Assembly (NCBI GenBank): GCA_964016985.1 | Contig: OZ024828.1 | Coordinates: forward strand, 88,466,399 to 88,530,398 | Direction: 5' to 3' | DNA from: Anodontia alba | Taxonomy: Eukaryota > Mollusca > Bivalvia > Lucinida > Lucinidae | DNA length: 64,000 nt | In this document: in pieces, positions 55,543 to 64,000 of the stretch | Layout of the letters: each line of letters opens with the position of its first letter | Position numbering within the stretch: position 1 is the first letter of the stretch | Made by a program: the position numbers and the translations under genes | Notes under the pieces: generated by a model | The model's database searches: none | What the model was told of the DNA's origin: nothing | The model's input: the letters and a program-made list of their open reading frames with translations, nothing else

Positions 55543-55740
55543 TCTCCACACCAACACAGATGCATGCAAACAGTGTAAATCCACATGAGATGGCTCATAA
55601 TGAGCTGTCTCATCTGGATCTACACTGTCTGCCATTATGTTTTTTCAGTTTAGACTGAAACTCCTATTTTCAACAATGGACCTGTCAAAATTCAGAGACG
55701 GAAGAGACCATTTCAGTAATTCAGGGGTGAAAGGGGTCAA
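55543..55740. mobile_element. Repeat with CCCTTTCA / TGAAAGGGG ends and hairpin core
   Basis: Complete inverted-orientation copy of 35830-36030. Core CAAACAGTGTAAATCCACAT ... TCTGGATCTACACTGTCTG. Confidence 0.65.
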
Positions 55741-55796
55741 ATTATTATCACATTCCAAGTAAAAAAAACAACAACAAAACACTTGCTCTCCCTTAC

Positions 55797-55918
55797 CTCC
55801 AATATGGCCTCTTTTAAATCTTCGACAAATTTCTGCCGATCATGATCATTTCTAGCATTAAAGGTTATTAGCACTTTCCCATCTAAATTATTTACTAACC
55901 GTACACCAAACTGATAAT
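55797..55918 (-). CDS. IQSEC: IQSEC exon: end of PH domain
   Basis: 122 nt. Acceptor ATTTCTTTTCAG, donor GTAAGG. After completing a His codon (C|AT) it encodes 40 residues: YQFGVRLVNNLDGKVLITFN, then ARNDHDRQKFVEDLKEAILE. The F-G-[VI]-[RK]-L strand and the FNA-x-x-x-x-DR-x-[KR]F-x-x-DL-[RK]E helix are the hallmark C-terminal strand and helix of the IQSEC PH domain. It ends on a complete codon. Confidence 0.95.
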
Positions 55919-56544
55919 CTGAAAAGAAATAGGAGTGGATTTATTTTTCCTGTGAGGGAAAATGATGAGAGTTGCCAGTTACCCATTTCTGACTGCTATT
56001 GTTCTCTGGAGATATCAAATTTTATGTAATAAAGTTTTACTCATCCTTTAATGCTTGTTACTAAGGAAATCAATAGCATAAAGACACTCTTTAACCCACT
56101 TTAGACTCCCTACACTCTATACTATATATTGGAAAAGTCCAATTTCAATTCTAGGTATGTCAGGCTATGTGATTTAGTATTCCTGGATAAAAATGGCTTA
56201 ACTATTTGCAAACAGAGGAAACCCTGATCAGATACTGCATATTGCAGCATCTGATCTGTGTCTGCACTGTTTGCCAAGTATCTGTTTGGGAATTTCAAGA
56301 CTAAACTGGGTTAAAGCACCTCTATAGTCTTATAAAAGTGATTTTGAACAGTCTGTTTTAGGTACAGAACAAAATCAGCTCATGTACATTACCTATGGAA
56401 AGATGAAAAAGTGCAAGTTGTTTTCTTTAAAAATCACAAAACTAACACTCTTTTAATCAGACTTTGATACAATAGCCTTGAATTCATTTTTTTATAGAAA
56501 ATGGTATAAAGATGTATATGTATGTTATTTTAAATAACAATTTA

Positions 56545-56725
56545 GTGTTTTACATCCCTTTCCTCAGTATTTAAGTCATATTGAGACAATGGAAGAGTGA
56601 TAATGAAAGGCTCTGAGCAATGAAGTGTGGTACAGTCATTAGCATAATTCCACCTCCAGCAGGTTTCAAACCTAAGACATCATGATCCTAAGTTGGAAGT
56701 GCTAACCACTCAGCCATCCGGACAC
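56545..56725 (-). mobile_element. tRNA-derived SINE S3, second copy
   Basis: A-box end GGATGGCTGAGTGGTTAGC and B-box-like GTTTGAAACC on the minus strand; body TCATTATCACTCTTCC as at 53062. Confidence 0.7.
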
Positions 56726-57004
56726 TTTTAGTTTTAACAAGAATGGCCACACATTATTCAGAACATTTTGAAAAGGAGTTGTATGATTTTGCTGATTTAA
56801 TCTGATTATTTCAAAAGTGCTACAGATAATGCTACAAGATAAAAGTACATATCTCATATTGTGGTCATATTTGCTGTTTCTACATAAAATCATTTGTTGT
56901 GGGTTTTGCCTAACTTTTCCTTGAAGAGGAATTTCCACCCAGTACTATAACATTTTTTTGTAAAAAAAACAACAACAAAATAACAACAGAAATTATTCAA
57001 CAAT

Positions 57005-57397
57005 ACACAGGAATCTCTTCACAACAGGATTCATAGATATATAAAATGGTTAAAAGATGGACCCCAAAAACCTTGTATCCAAACAAAAATGTATAGACTA
57101 TACAGAAAAATGACCATAAATGGTCATTTTTCTATATAGTCTATACATTTTTATTTGGATACATTTTTGTGGGCATGTATAGATTATATAAAAACAAATG
57201 AACTCCCCAAACAAAAAATGTATACCAGTAAATTTTATAGAAAAAATGACCATACATAAATGACCATGTATGGTCATTCCTCTATATAATCTATACATTT
57301 TTTTTTGTTCTGATATAACATGGTTGGTTAGCTTATGCATTTTTCTACTTTGGCTTCTGATTGGGATTTGCAATAGTGTTGTAAAGAGATTGTGGTG
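57005..57397. mobile_element. MITE related to 51299, with two hairpins
   Basis: Ends ACACAGGAATCTCTTCACAAC and GTTGTAAAGAGATTGTGGTGT. Two successive palindromes of the TGACCATAAATGGTCA kind (57109-57124, 57250-57277). It ends about 40 bp from the 57435 exon donor. Confidence 0.7.
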
Positions 57398-57434
57398 TAT
57401 TATCATCGTAAATTTCACTACAAAGTTTACTTAC

Positions 57435-57534
57435 GTGAAGTTTCAAATAAATACACTTGCATATCACATAGGGAGAAAGACTGTTTAAAGGAATAAGTGA
57501 TGCCTGTTTTCTTTTTGCTAAATATCTTTGTTAT
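57435..57534 (-). CDS. IQSEC: IQSEC exon: middle of PH domain
   Basis: 100 nt, 33 codons plus one base. Acceptor CTTTCTTTTCACAG, donor CGTAAGT. It encodes ITKIFSKKKTGITYSFKQSF followed by SLCDMQVYLFETS, the K-x-F-x-K-K-K...TYSF-[RK]-QSF strand-loop-strand of the IQSEC PH domain, rich in lysines as expected near the phosphoinositide pocket. It is too short to appear as a stand-alone open reading frame; it was located by searching the gap between the two flanking PH exons for the expected sequence. The leftover C completes a His codon with the next exon. Confidence 0.93.
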
Positions 57535-57645
57535 CTGTGAAAAGAAAGCATGATATAAGGTGGGAATCCAGAGAAAAAGACATATGCAGAAGATATTTCT
57601 GTTATCTTTATTTATTTAACTTTCATTTATTTCACTATTTATTTA

Positions 57646-58440
57646 TTATTATCCCCGCGCTTTTCAAAGAAAAAGCGGGGATAATGTGATACCCCATGTC
57701 CATCCAGCCAGCTGTCCGGCCAGCTGTCCGTCCATCTGCAATGTCACACCATTGCTCCTAGATCATTTAAGCTAGAATCTCGAAACTTTCACAGGTAATA
57801 GCCCTATGGATGAGGACTGGAAAAACACATTCAGAGTTTTGATGTAACCAGGGAGTGTGGCCCAAAAAGGTCCAAAATTCATTTTGTACAGTCATGCTGC
57901 ATATCAAATCAAAGGTAATGAAGAATAGAATACAGTGGTGCAAAAATTTTGTCCTGGGGCATGTCTGGGGTCACTAGAGGTCAAAAAGTAGGATTTTGGG
58001 TCCTTTTTTTTTTGTCACACAAATCCTCTTAGGCTTTTTGAGCTAGAACCTTGAAATGTCACAGGTAATAGTCCTATGGATGAGGACTGGAGGAACGCAT
58101 TTGGAATTTTGATGTGCACGGGATATGCGATGGCGCTGCTGCAGGGATATGCAATGGCACACCATCAACTTGCTCTAATTATTCTTTTATTTTGTTTTGC
58201 CACAAAAGTTTATCCGAAGTATTTGAGAGAAAAGTTAAGAAAAATTAATAATATTACTAGGGTTATAAAACAGCTATTGTTTTGCAGAACAGTCAACACC
58301 AGTGCCCCCCTGCACCTCAGATGGCCTGATGCACTATTGCCAGAAGCCAAAGGGCCTCAGGCAACAGTTCAATGGACTGGCCTCGGCACCTTGGGGTTTT
58401 AGTTTTTTACTATTTCCCAAAGAGCCATGCAATAACTGTA
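57646..58440. repeat. Dispersed repeat with CCCCGC...GCGGGG hairpin end
   Basis: Begins TTATTATCCCCGCGCTTTTC facing AAAAGCGGGGATAAT. Internal unit repeated about 290 bp apart (AGCTAGAA, TTTCACAGGTAATAGCCCTA, TGGATGAGGACTGGA). The 108-codon plus frame at 58076 starts inside this unit; its end is C-rich sequence I do not recognise. Confidence 0.55.
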
Positions 58441-58541
58441 CAACTCTGACCAACCCTGTAGTATGCCCTACATGAGCTCGATTGGTACTGGTGAATTACA
58501 GAACTGCATAGTAAAACAAACTGTGTTCCACGATAACAGTA

Positions 58542-58871
58542 CAGTCGACTCTCATTATCTCGACTTCGCTTATCTCGAATAACTGCTTATGTCGAAGTGA
58601 AAATCTAGTCCCTGTTTAAACATGGAAATCTAACAACTGGTAAAAATATTGTGGAAAAGAGGAGAAATTGCTCCTAAGGAGCAATTTCTCCTCTTTTCCA
58701 CAATATTTTCAATATATCTCTAACTTCAGGAGTCAAATTACATATTCATTTGTAAAATGTGGTCGTTTGATTTATTTTTTCATCAATTCTGCAAATATGA
58801 TATGCCAAGGTTTGGATATCTTGAAGCAGTTCAGAGAATCCCTTGGACTTCTAGATGATGAGAGTCGACTG
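58542..58871. mobile_element. TA-flanked MITE with CAGTCGACTCTC ends, second copy
   Basis: 330 bp, ends CAGTCGACTCTCATTATCTC and GATGAGAGTCGACTG; same central GGAGAAATTGCTCC hairpin as 9342. Confidence 0.88.
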
Positions 58872-58879
58872 TACATACA

Positions 58880-59070
58880 TTAACCCTTGCAATGCTAAAT
58901 AAATTAAGATGCCATGCCCACTTCTAATTTTTAGCCAATCAAATCATTTGATCCAGATTTCGGATACAAATTCACATACTTGATGACAAACTTCTGAAGA
59001 AGCCAACTGATATGGATCTACACTGTTTGCAAAGGCAAGGCATACCTGGGTTTAGCAGGACCAGGTTTAG
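58880..59070. mobile_element. TTAA-type MITE next to an IQSEC splice donor
   Basis: Left end TTAACCCTTGCAATGCTAAA; right end decayed (AGCAGGACCAGGTTTAG). Part of the left hairpin arm is missing compared with 60963. Confidence 0.65.
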
Positions 59071-59094
59071 TATTTGACTTAATTGCTCACTTAC

Positions 59095-59220
59095 CAATAT
59101 CAAATCATTAAACAGGAACACTTCTCTTTGATGGAGCCCTATCTTTTCTTTTTTGTTAGGATCATGGACCTGATAGAGCCGGCAGTAACATACAAGGCGT
59201 CTATGAGGTAGAGCTAGTTG
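59095..59220 (-). CDS. IQSEC: IQSEC exon: first half of PH domain
   Basis: 126 nt, 42 codons, phase 0 at both ends. Acceptor CTATTTCAG, donor GTAAGT. It encodes [16 protein letters not shown] followed by [20 protein letters not shown], the first strands of the IQSEC pleckstrin homology domain. The [10 protein letters not shown] and GLHQRE(V/I)FLFNDL strings are among the most conserved in IQSEC1-3 and schizo. The exon joins directly after the RKP end of the upstream exon. A TTAA-flanked MITE ends only about 25 bp past its donor (58880-59070). Confidence 0.95.
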
Positions 59221-59229
59221 CTGAAATAG

Positions 59230-59840
59230 TAAAGATAAAGTTAACCGCTGAAGTAAGCAGCAAAGCTAAAATAAAATATGCAAAGACTTTTACTGAAATA
59301 ATAAAGATAGACTCCGACAGAACAGAGGTAAATATAAAGCTGAAATAACAGCATTAATAAATAAAACTGTGAATTATAATGCAAGTAAAATATCAACACA
59401 AATAACAGGCATGGTTAGCAGAAAATATAATACAGAACTATATGGATTTGAGAGAGTGAAAAAGCTGAAATTGTAATACAGATCTAAATAATGAAATAAC
59501 TTGTACAAGATGAAATAAAACATCTACCACTGAACTTATATAGAGATAGAGCTAAGAGTAAGAATTAGATGTTGAACTTGCTGAAGATATAAGAGCCTTC
59601 AATAATTACACAGATATAACATGGTAATTTAGTTAAATGGCTACATTTAAACATTACCTTGATGTGTATTATATTAGTCTTTTCATTACTGTTTTGTTTA
59701 TGCTTAATATTTCAATTAACAGTTTCAAAGCAGGGATGCAAATATATTTCATGAAGTTGTTTATTCTGGTTATGTTCTTTCATAAGTATTCGCAGTTCAT
59801 ACCAGGGAAAAAATATTAAAACATCAGTGGAATTTGTGTG
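59230..59840. other. IQSEC intron, AT-rich, no element recognised
   Basis: Contains loosely repeated GCTGAAATAATAAAGATA-like words at 59220-59350; may be a decayed tandem repeat. No coding sequence. Confidence 0.4.
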
Positions 59841-59851
59841 TATAGACTTAC

Positions 59852-59994
59852 TGGTTTTCTGTTCCCAACGATAGTTTGTTCCACTTTCATTACTTGGGTT
59901 ACATGGTCTACACCAGGGCGAAACTCTTGTGCCTTTACTCTTTCATATATTCCAACTAATAAGTCACGATCTATATCTTCCTCATCATCAATAC
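59852..59994 (-). CDS. IQSEC: IQSEC exon: end of Sec7 region and linker to PH domain
   Basis: 143 nt. The acceptor reads ATTCTTCAG and the donor GTAAGT. The exon completes a Gly codon begun in the previous exon and encodes 47 residues, starting IDDEEDIDRDLLVGIYERV and ending TIVGNRKP. The G-[VI]-D-D-x-E-D-I start, the L-x-G-I-Y-E-R core and the V-x-Q-V-x-K-V-E-x-x-I-V-G finish are the conserved segment joining Sec7 to PH in the IQSEC family. The upstream exon should end with the DFI-N-L-R type end of Sec7; nothing like it appears in the remaining 4 kb, so that intron is long. The sequence between is repeat-rich. Confidence 0.93.
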
Positions 59995-60962
59995 CTGAAG
60001 AATATATTATCATATATCAAGAATACAGCAAGAGTATTTTGTTATCATACAGATGGATGATACATAAAAGAATTACAATATAACAATAAAGCTTCATGCA
60101 AAGGAATCGAGGGTTCAAAATATAGTGATCTTTAGCTATGCCAACTTTTAAAGTAGAACTTGGAATACAGCAAGCACAAATAAATTTTAGAAGTATCTAC
60201 AGACAAAAAGTCTACACAGGAAAATGTACCAACCGCCTTCCACTTCTCACGTAATTATGTATGTTAACCCTTTTCAGTACATTTTTTTCATTTAGTTTTT
60301 GTAAATGAATCCTGCCACAGACAGAGGGATTGGTAGTGCTATAACATATACTGATTACTTGTGGTTAATTTCTTTTTTTCTTTACACATTTATTTCATAT
60401 ATTGTTTACCTAAATCTTGTCATTTTTTTATGCTTTTTGCTTCTAATGAGTACCCACAACATATATTTTCTGTGGAGAAATAAGGAAAATGATAACCCCT
60501 CTTATCTGAAGCTTTATGTTATACTTCTACACTATTTATCAAGCCTGACAATATTCCATTTTTCTGCACGTATCATATGCTCACTCTACGCCCAGAGTGG
60601 GTGTAAGCTCACATTACCAATTACCAGTGCATTTTATGCACGCTTGTAGGAGTAAACATTAAAAACATCAAAATAAACACAATACAGTCAAACTTCAATG
60701 AACTTCAATGAACATCTTTGGGACCATGGAAATTTGTCCTAGACATGGGTAGTTCTAGCCACTGAGGGTCGACCATAGTGCCAGGTCAGGAAGCAAAGAC
60801 AAAAAAAAAAAAAGTTTGAATCAGCCACGGTAAAAAAGCCATCAATGTTTGAGTCACTAAAGAAGTTTTACTGTATAACAAAACAATGTCTACTCTTGCA
60901 ATCAATAAAGAAAGCCTGAATTAATGATGGCCCAGCTAGAATGAATGGTTAATTTCAGTTGA

Positions 60963-61175
60963 TTAACCCTTGTCATGCTGAATAAAATAAGATGCCACTC
61001 CCACTTCTAATTTTCAGCCAATTAGATTACTTTATCCAAGTTGTTCACACAAATTCAAATTTTAATGACAAACAATGCAGATCCAGATCAGTTGACTTCT
61101 TCAGAAGCCAACTGATCTGGATCTACACTGTTTGCAAAGGCAGGGTATATCCAGGTTCAGTAGGACAAGGGTTAA
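60963..61175. mobile_element. TTAA-flanked MITE, best copy of the CCCTTGTCATGCTGAA type
   Basis: TTAACCCTTGTCATGCTGAA on the left and TTCAGTAGGACAAGGGTTAA on the right. Core hairpin around TTCTTCAGAA at 61098. Confidence 0.82.
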
Positions 61176-61402
61176 TCAATACTAATTACTGGAGTAACCT
61201 CTATATTTCTCCATGAAATGCGATGTGAAAGCCCTGACCAGATTGCACAAATCTACAGTCTGCTCTAGGCCTTCTCTATTTCTGTGCATTTTTTCTGGTT
61301 CCCATTTATCTGGTACCCAATACAAATCTTTCAACATGTGCATGTGCACCATATCCTGTCTGAACTTATAACTTGACCCATTTGCATGTTTGTTCTTTTG
61401 AA

Positions 61403-61735
61403 CTGAATGCTTTGCATGCTAAAAATTTCAGCAGACTACATTTTTAAATATTTTTCTTATTTTTCCTAGAAAATAGGATTTGACACTTCATGCAAATTCT
61501 CCTTTGCATGAAGTGTCAGATCCTATTTTCTAGGAAAAATCAGAAAAGTATCATCAGTTTGTTGTCTGCTGAATCTGCAAAAAAAGTTCTGAAAAAGTTT
61601 TCTTATTACTCCTTGATAACTTTTGGGTACTCATTAGAAGTGCCTTGCTGGGGTGCTTCTAATGAGTACCATAACATATGTTTTCATGCAGAAATAAGAA
61701 AAATATCACATGGATATCCTTCTTCTCTGGAGTTA
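61403..61735. mobile_element. Adjacent hairpin MITEs of two families
   Basis: 61403-61580 is a GCATGCTGGGTAAA-type copy (centre TTTGCATGAAGTGTCAGATC) and 61595-61735 a CATTAGAAG-type copy (centre GAAGTGCCTTGCTGGGGTGC). Confidence 0.6.
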
Positions 61736-61789
61736 TGGCTGCCTGCAGCAAAATACAATCTTACTATGAAACCCTTTAACAAACTTGAC

Positions 61790-62015
61790 TTTAATATTAG
61801 CAGACAATATTTTAAAATATTACCAAGAAACATTTTAATGTTATTATTATTATTCTTCCCTGAACAAAGGGTTTGACATTTCATGCAAATTGTCTCTTCA
61901 GGAGACAATTCACATGAAATGTCAAATCCTTTTTTCTGGTGGGTGGCATGTGTGGAAGAAGAAAATTATTTTTAATTTGTCATCAGCAAATTATGCCATC
62001 AGCATAATTTGGGTT
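61790..62015. mobile_element. GCATGCTGGGTAAA-type MITE
   Basis: Centre AATTGTCTCTTCAGGAGACAA; outer arms diverged, with a (TTA)n stretch at 61840. Confidence 0.55.
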
Positions 62016-62189
62016 AAGAAAGAGATTGAAAGACAGATAGGCAGACTTGAAATCTGACGAAAAAAGTATTGTAGTAATGTATTTATTGTTAGATAGCAAT
62101 CTAGAAATTTCTGTTGGATCAAGCAGATTAACCATATCTAATTCCCTTATAAAATGTTTTCACTCATTATAGATAATCTGGGCTCAGTT

Positions 62190-62540
62190 TGGTTGGTTCC
62201 CAGTCAACACTTTTAAGGTCCTGTCAAGCTGGTCAATTTACCTAATCATACTTTTCCCGAGCAGTAGCGGGGCTCCACAGTACTCTTAGTAGCACATCTG
62301 ACTGCAGATCCAGGGATCGCAAATTCGAATCCTAACTTGTTGGAGATCTGATCACGAAAAAAATTGTATGATCACTCTGTCCCTTCCGCTGATTCAAGAA
62401 GGGCAGTTGTCAGTTACTGGTGAAAGTATGTACACAAGTACTAGTTAACTGCTTAAAGGACTAAATTGCCCAGGAAAAGTGTGAGTAGGTTAACTGACAG
62501 GCTCAATATGACCTTAACAGTGTTGACTGGGCTCATTATA
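62190..62540. mobile_element. S1 SINE pair, head to head
   Basis: 62190-62265 is minus-oriented (CCCAGTCAACACTTTTAAGG, CTTTTCCCGAGCAG). 62266-62540 is a plus-oriented full-length copy with a tRNA-like head (B-box-like CAAATTCGAATCC) and tail GTTGACTGGGCTC. CATTATAGATAA and CATTATAAATAA stand outside the pair. Confidence 0.7.
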
Positions 62541-62671
62541 AATAAAAATCAAGCCTTATTATCCTGTATATTGCAAAAACAGTACTTTACTCACATGTGA
62601 CCAGTTATAAAAAAGATCACAATCAGCCTGCGCATCTGTGCAGTATATTAAGTGCCTTTACCACAACTCTT

Positions 62672-62850
62672 GCTAAGGGACTTTTTTTCAACCGAGCAGT
62701 TTCAATATTTTTTCTTATTTCTCAACGAAAACATATGTTATGAGTACTCATTAGAAGTGCCTCTGTGAGGCACTTCTAAGGAGTACCCACAACATGTGTT
62801 ATCATTCAGAAATAAGAAAAATGTTTACCTGATACCCACTCTTATCTATG
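62672..62850. mobile_element. CATTAGAAG hairpin MITE, well preserved
   Basis: Centre GAAGTGCCTCTGTGAGGCAC; right end ACCTGATACCCACTCTTATC. Confidence 0.7.
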
Positions 62851-62930
62851 GTATAAAAACATTGAATGAAAGTGAAAGTACAGGCTTATCCTGCATTGTT
62901 TGTCATTAAGTATGTGAATTTGTATCAACC

Positions 62931-63243
62931 CATATATGCCATTAGCTGTTGACAGACATCTGTGAGATTTTGCAAATTTTTAGGGGAGATTTGATGAAAT
63001 TCTGTGAGATTTTTATGAAAATCACTTTCAAGCTTATATAAGTAAGTTAAAAGCCATTATTTTAATGAATTAAGCTTGGGACAGCCATGCTAATGTGTGG
63101 TTTATTTCTAGTTCTTCAGAAAGTAGCTTATTAAATGGTATGAAAATTCTGTGAGATTTGAAAATCTTATGGGAAATGGGGTCCAGAAGGGCCAAAATTC
63201 TGAGATTTTGTCTCACAGTGTGAGGTATGGCATGTATGTAGAC
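62931..63243. mobile_element. MITE with CATGCCATA-type ends, inverted relative to 22449
   Basis: Left end CATATATGCCATTAGCTG, right end GAGGTATGGCATGTATG; internal AGGGGAGATTTGATGAAATT corresponds to the complement of 22648-22665. Confidence 0.65.
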
Positions 63244-64000
63244 AAAGTAATCTGATTGGCTGAAAATTAGAAATGGGCATGGCTTCTTGATTTATTAAGC
63301 ATGAAATGGGTTTATACTTTTTCTTCTTTCAAAAAGTTTTCAAAGAAAACTTAAGATCTTGAATTTAGTGTCAAAGAAACCAGGGCTCAAACATTGAAGG
63401 TAAACAGATCATAATAAACAAAATGGTGGAAAACTGCTGAACAAATCACCTTCATGCTGATCTGCATAAGATCAGATAAGACCGTCTCAGTTGGAAAATC
63501 CTGGGGTTGCTTTCCATTTTGAATTTATGCCAGTTATGTAAGACACAGTAATAATGAATCAATACAATCAAAGAACCAGGATTCTAGGAGCTTTTCTAAT
63601 ACATATTTTGGATAAACTATCACATTTATCATGATGGCACAATTCAGACTGAGAATTTTGGAAAAGAAAAGATTGCTCATTACGAAAACGGTCTGAAAAT
63701 GAAAGACATGCTATTTTCTATTCCCTTCCAAATTTTCTAAATCTGCTATTCCTTCCACCCTCCATTTTATTATACTTTATACAAAAGGTATTTCTGCAAT
63801 TCTGATTCCAGGGGTCTTTTCAAAACTGATGCATCCACCCAAATTTCTACACTCCCCCCACCCCCACCCAACCCCCTCCACCACCCGCCTCAAAGAAATT
63901 CACATGATGGTTTTGAAAAGGAGCCAAGCAAATTTAGACAGGTGCCCTAAATGCAAAGTAGAATTAGATAAGCTAATCATTACGGCAATAGGCAGAATTG
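63244..64000. other. Right edge, IQSEC intron without recognisable exon
   Basis: A partial inverted fragment of the 60963 MITE lies at 63241-63310, and a C-rich tract (CCCCCCACCCCCACCC) at about 63855-63870. No Sec7 exon seen. Confidence 0.45.

Larger units (their letters stand above)
45112..64000 (-). other. IQSEC: IQSEC/BRAG-type Arf-GEF gene, 3' half (gene span in window)
   Basis: Seven exons on the minus strand join without a frame break into 313 complete codons, every junction having a GT donor and AG acceptor with matching phase. The predicted product would load GTP on Arf GTPases (Arf6 in characterised relatives) at the plasma membrane; the Sec7 domain catalyses exchange and the PH domain binds phosphoinositides. 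The window holds the helix that follows Sec7, the whole PH domain, a Ser-rich tail and a PDZ-ligand C-terminus. Introns visible are 631, 1560, 1516, 2765, 5863 and 1604 bp, with at least 4 kb before the first visible exon. No Sec7 core or IQ motif was found in 60-64 kb, so the 5' half lies beyond the right edge. Drosophila has one member (schizo/loner), vertebrates three. Family assignment is firm; which vertebrate paralogue is closest cannot be told. Confidence 0.9.

Noticed and set aside
58076..58402. 108-codon plus-strand open frame ending TVQWTGLGTLGF
   Set aside because: Starts inside a repeated unit of the 57646 element, lies inside an IQSEC intron on the opposite strand, and has no recognisable domain.

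Overview
This is invertebrate nuclear DNA: AT-rich, intron-dominated and crowded with short inverted-repeat transposons, tRNA-derived SINEs and minisatellites. The frequent TACATGTA-type sequence, bivalve-style tandem-core mobile elements and the protein matches point to a lophotrochozoan, most likely a bivalve mollusc; species cannot be named from the sequence alone. No bacterial genes, rRNA, stand-alone tRNA genes or CRISPR are visible.

Two real host genes were found, both on the minus strand and both broken into small exons. (1) The 3' half of an IQSEC/BRAG (Drosophila schizo/loner) Arf guanine-nucleotide exchange factor. Seven exons at 59994-59852, 59220-59095, 57534-57435, 55918-55797, 53031-52818, 46954-46905 and 45300-45112 join in one continuous frame of 313 full codons. 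They carry the end of the Sec7 region, a complete PH domain, a serine-rich tail and a stop codon after a T-E-V PDZ-ligand terminus; the upstream exons (IQ motif, most of Sec7) lie beyond the right edge. (2) The 5' end of a DOCK-family Rac/Rap exchange factor. Exon 1 (23245-23200) encodes MSKAFWRPAIKKYGV and exon 2 (7702-7601) encodes most of the N-terminal SH3 domain, separated by a 15.5-kb intron; the rest lies beyond the left edge. A TATA-less promoter region with a GTCACGTGAC E-box lies just upstream of exon 1.

Layout. 1-7600 is DOCK intron 2 or beyond, full of hairpin MITEs, a tRNA-SINE and a 44-bp minisatellite. 7703-23199 is DOCK intron 1, holding MITEs, a 3-kb tandem-core element, a decayed BED-finger/hAT relic, two LINE 3' remnants and an hAT-like element. 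23.25-45.1 kb is intergenic. It is dominated by a 43-bp minisatellite with an 89-bp higher-order dimer (27.04-34.79 kb), invaded by a nest of elements four levels deep, and then by SINE/MITE clusters. 45.1-64 kb is IQSEC with its MITE-rich introns.

The most informative observations are insertion histories readable from the sequence itself: an abundant palindromic MITE (ends GGCCCAG...CTGGGCC) that duplicates CTG or CAG at its target, shown by two paralogous empty sites; TA-, TTAA- and ATGAAG-flanked MITEs; SINEs with perfect 11-15 bp target duplications; and a short hairpin cassette shared by otherwise unrelated TTAA-flanked MITEs. All gene identifications rest on reading splice sites and translation by eye and on recalled family features, not on database searches.
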